Assembly: GCA_027943245.1 (NCBI GenBank)
Contig: JANDJZ010001379.1
Span: forward strand, 1 to 10,385
From: Acanthamoeba sp. SK_2022b
Lineage: Eukaryota; Discosea; Longamoebia; Acanthamoebidae
DNA: 10,385 nt
Direction of reading: 5' to 3'
Shown one piece after another: positions 8,511-10,385 of the stretch. The position numbers and the translations under genes are program-made. The first letter of the stretch is position 1. Each line of letters begins with the position of its first letter. The notes below the pieces were generated by a model. That model was not told the origin of the DNA. It searched no databases and saw only the letters and a list, made by a program, of their open reading frames with translations.

Positions 8511-9953
8511 CCAGAACAAGCTCAGTGGGAGGAGCCCCAACCTCAACAAGGTTGTGTCCAAGATCTTCCACTGGGAAACAGCTAACAGCGTCCAGCTTTT
8601 CAAACAGCTAGAGGCCAAGTGGGGCCCACACACCATGGATCACTTCACAACAGCCACAAACACGCTCCTCCCCAGGTTCAACAGCAGGTTCATCAAGCCA
8701 GGCGCAGAGGCCACAGACGCTCTGCTCTGGTGGTGGTCCAAGGACTACAACTGGGTGACCCCACCCATCGCCCTCATCCTCAGTGTGCTGGGCCTGGTGC
8801 GCCGCCAAGGCACCACAGCAACCATCATCATTCCTGTCTGGCAAGGCTGCCAATGGTGGGCAGACCTGCTCAACCTTATCATCAACGAGCCAGTGCCCAT
8901 CCCAAACTCAGCAGACAGCTTTGTCACACTGAATGGTGCGCTACCAGAGCCATGCAGGAACAAGCAGTGGTTATGGGTAGCCTGCCAGATCTCTGGGCAG
9001 CACACAGACAGCTGGTCACTGGGTGCGATCAGCGCTCTCTCAGCAGCCCTAGCTCCCTCTACTTGGCGCCACCAAGCCAACCTACTGCGTTTCTTGGACT
9101 TCTGCCACCAGCAGGGCTGGTCATTTCCACATCTGGAGCACTGTGCAGTAGCAGCCACTGCCAGCTTTGTGGAGGCAGCCACTAGATCTTCCCAGCAGCC
9201 ATCCTCCTCCATCAACTCTCTTCTTGCAGCCATTGCCGCCATGTACAAGCCTCTTGGGCTCTCCCCAACTAAAGACCCCCTCATCACTCACTTGTGCAAG
9301 GGCCTCATCAGGTCTAGAACCAAGTGCCCAATCACATCCAGCCCCACTTTCAACATTAGCAAGCTCCACCTCCAGTTCCAATGCTGGGGCAACTGACCAA
9401 CCAGACGCCAGCTGCAAGCTAAGCTGCTAGTGCTGCTCTGCCTGCTGGGAGTGTTTCAAGTGTCTGCTGCAGCTTTGCTGTTCTTCAACCAGGTAGCCCA
9501 CGCCTCCTCCAACTCCCAACTCATCATTCCAGTTGTTGGCTTCAAGAACAACCATTTTGGCGAGGGCAACACCATCAGACCCTGTGTGCTGCCCAGTTCA
9601 GGCCTTCTCAGACTGGAAGGCAAGGACAGCACACCTCAGAGCAGGTGTTCATTCTTGCAGGCTGCTATTCTCACTCAATTCCCCATGCAACCAGCTGAAG
9701 CCTAGCGACTATGCCAAGATACTTTGCAACATCACTGAAGAAGCCAGTCTCAATGCGTAAGTCTTCTCTCCCAAGACCTTCCACAAGACTGGCATCATGA
9801 CAGGCCTTGAGGCAGGCGTCCACCCAGACACGATCTTCAAGCTGGAAGTGCGCCAGGCACCACTACGTGTCATGTGCAGTACCTGAGGCCTACTCAGACC
9901 TGATTTTCGATCTGAGCACTGCTGACAACAGCTCTGCTCACAGTATACATTAA
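8511..9953 (+). pseudogene. RNase H C-terminal region and tyrosine recombinase of the DIRS-like element, broken
   Basis: The frame resumes after hAT with NKLSGR, matching the end of RNase H (family NxxADxLSR), then KWGPHTMDHFTTATNTLLPRF, NWVTPPIALI and PVWQGCQWWADLL, the conserved block after RNase H in these elements. The recombinase, which would integrate the circular DNA copy, starts near 9040: APSTWRHQANLLRFLDFCHQ is its SAM-like core-binding domain and PTKDPLITHLCKGLIRSRTK follows. TGA ends the frame at 9394-9396, but KLLVLLCLLGVFQVSAAAL continues it. The catalytic Arg position there is Gln. A frame change near 9588 leads to PVQAFSDWKAR, a TAA at 9758-9760, SPKTFHKTGIMTG (second Arg position occupied by His) and a further shift near 9850. 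RHHYVSCAVPEAYSDL then retains the nucleophile Tyr (9864-9866). The final TAA at 9951-9953 lies within the right inverted repeat. Confidence 0.82.
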
Positions 9954-10007
9954 CACAGAGTGTTCCAAACCACTATGGTAATCAGCATTCCCACTTGGGG
10001 TAAGCTC
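9950..10007 (-). repeat. Right inverted terminal repeat of the DIRS-like element
   Basis: This is the inverted partner of 3415-3472, with 55 of 58 bases matching. The recombinase stop codon overlaps its inner edge. The core palindrome seen in the left copy is damaged here (ATTCCCA instead of ATTACCA). A short inverted echo, GGAACACTGTG near 10023, lies just outside. Confidence 0.88.
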
Positions 10008-10155
10008 GGTTATCAGAGAGGAAGGAACACTGTGCACCACCCTCCATCCCCACAGCCAGCAGAGGCGGGCTGTTTTCAACCCAACAGCATAGCATCATCT
10101 GTATCTCTGTTGCCCTGGGATGGAAGGTGGCAACGTGGGCATCCTTTTGCCCACA
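10008..10155. other. Unique stretch between DIRS repeat and satellite, with a hairpin
   Basis: About 150 bases of mixed sequence without a recognisable gene. Near its end, GTGGGCA (10135-10141) and TGCCCAC (10148-10154) form a perfect seven-base-pair stem with a six-base loop directly before the satellite. It could be the outer part of the retrotransposon's right end, since no equivalent stretch is seen on the left, or flanking host DNA. Confidence 0.5.
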
Positions 10156-10385
10156 AGGTTGTTGTGATGTTGGGTGTTGGTGGTGTTGTGGTGGTGTGGT
10201 GGGTGGCGTTGTGATGTTGAGTGGTGTTGTGGTGTGGTGGTGGTGCTGGTGTGATGTTGGGTGTTGTTGGTGGGTTGTGGTGGTGTGGTTGGTGGTGGTG
10301 GTGTTGTGATGTTGGGTGTTGTGGTGGTGTGGTGGGGTGGTGGTGTGGTGTTGTGATGTTGGGCGGTGTTGTTGTGATGTTGGGT
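10156..10385. repeat. G/T-rich satellite, third block, running off the window
   Basis: The strand bias and words match the blocks left of the retrotransposon. A GATGTTGGGT-type marker word recurs at 10166, 10213, 10253, 10308, 10354 and 10376, so units are irregular, mostly 40-55 bases. Open frames here are low-complexity artefacts. Confidence 0.92.

Larger units (their letters stand above)
3415..10007 (+). mobile_element. DIRS-like tyrosine-recombinase retrotransposon, degenerate, interrupted by a hAT element
   Basis: Elements of this order copy through RNA, carry gag, reverse transcriptase-RNase H and a tyrosine recombinase in place of a DDE integrase, and insert as circles without target duplications. 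All four parts are seen here on + in that order, bounded by 58-base inverted repeats, the hallmark of DIRS rather than of Ngaro-type split direct repeats. Without the 2747-base hAT insert it spans about 3.85 kb, so it has probably lost sequence. Every coding part carries stops or frameshifts, so the copy is dead. The exact outer ends are uncertain: 30 bases on the left and about 150 on the right that are not satellite lie outside the repeats and could belong to the element. I did not find a clear internal complementary region. Confidence 0.8.

Noticed and set aside
8745..9287. A 180-codon minus-strand open frame
   Set aside because: It lies antisense to clear RNase H/recombinase coding sequence and has no recognisable motif; it is a shadow frame.
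3385..10155. A target-site duplication around the DIRS-like element
   Set aside because: No matching words of useful length flank the inverted repeats, and this class does not normally make them.

Overview
This is eukaryotic nuclear DNA. It has spliced genes with short GT-AG introns (51-130 bases), long low-complexity satellite tracts and two nested transposable elements, and no sign of bacterial operons or ribosome binding sites. The organism cannot be named from the sequence. A protist or alga, or an invertebrate, with a repeat-rich genome fits best, because DIRS-type and hAT elements with compact introns occur in all of these.

Layout. (1) 1-1238, + strand: the 3' part of a host gene for a family 7 glycosyltransferase (beta-1,4-galactosyltransferase type). 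It can be followed through seven exons, starting inside the gene at the window edge. One exon has a reading-frame slip. An ATTAAA signal follows the stop. (2) 1411-3390: a simple-sequence satellite that changes strand in the middle. The top strand is almost pure C/A at 1411-1950 and almost pure G/T at 2028-2650 and 2936-3384, so the two halves are roughly inverted. Two non-repetitive islands lie in it (1951-2027 and 2651-2935). (3) 3415-10007: a decayed DIRS-like tyrosine-recombinase retrotransposon. It has 58-base inverted terminal repeats, a gag-like region, reverse transcriptase, RNase H and a tyrosine recombinase, all on + and all carrying stops and frameshifts. (4) 5764-8510: a hAT DNA transposon inserted into the RNase H region of the DIRS element, with perfect 19-base terminal inverted repeats and a six-exon transposase gene. 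That gene is open apart from one in-frame TGA. (5) 10008-10385: a short unique stretch and then the same G/T satellite again.

Order of events (inference): the satellite came first, the DIRS-like element landed in or beside it and decayed, and the hAT element entered the DIRS pol region later. The hAT copy lacks the expected 8-base target duplication, and about 45 codons of the host RNase H are missing at the junction, so a deletion accompanied or followed the insertion.

I see no defence island, CRISPR array or new enzyme system. The points worth a second look are the nested structure, the missing target duplication, the replaced reverse transcriptase catalytic residues, the single stop in an otherwise preserved transposase, the strand-switching satellite and the frame slip in the glycosyltransferase.
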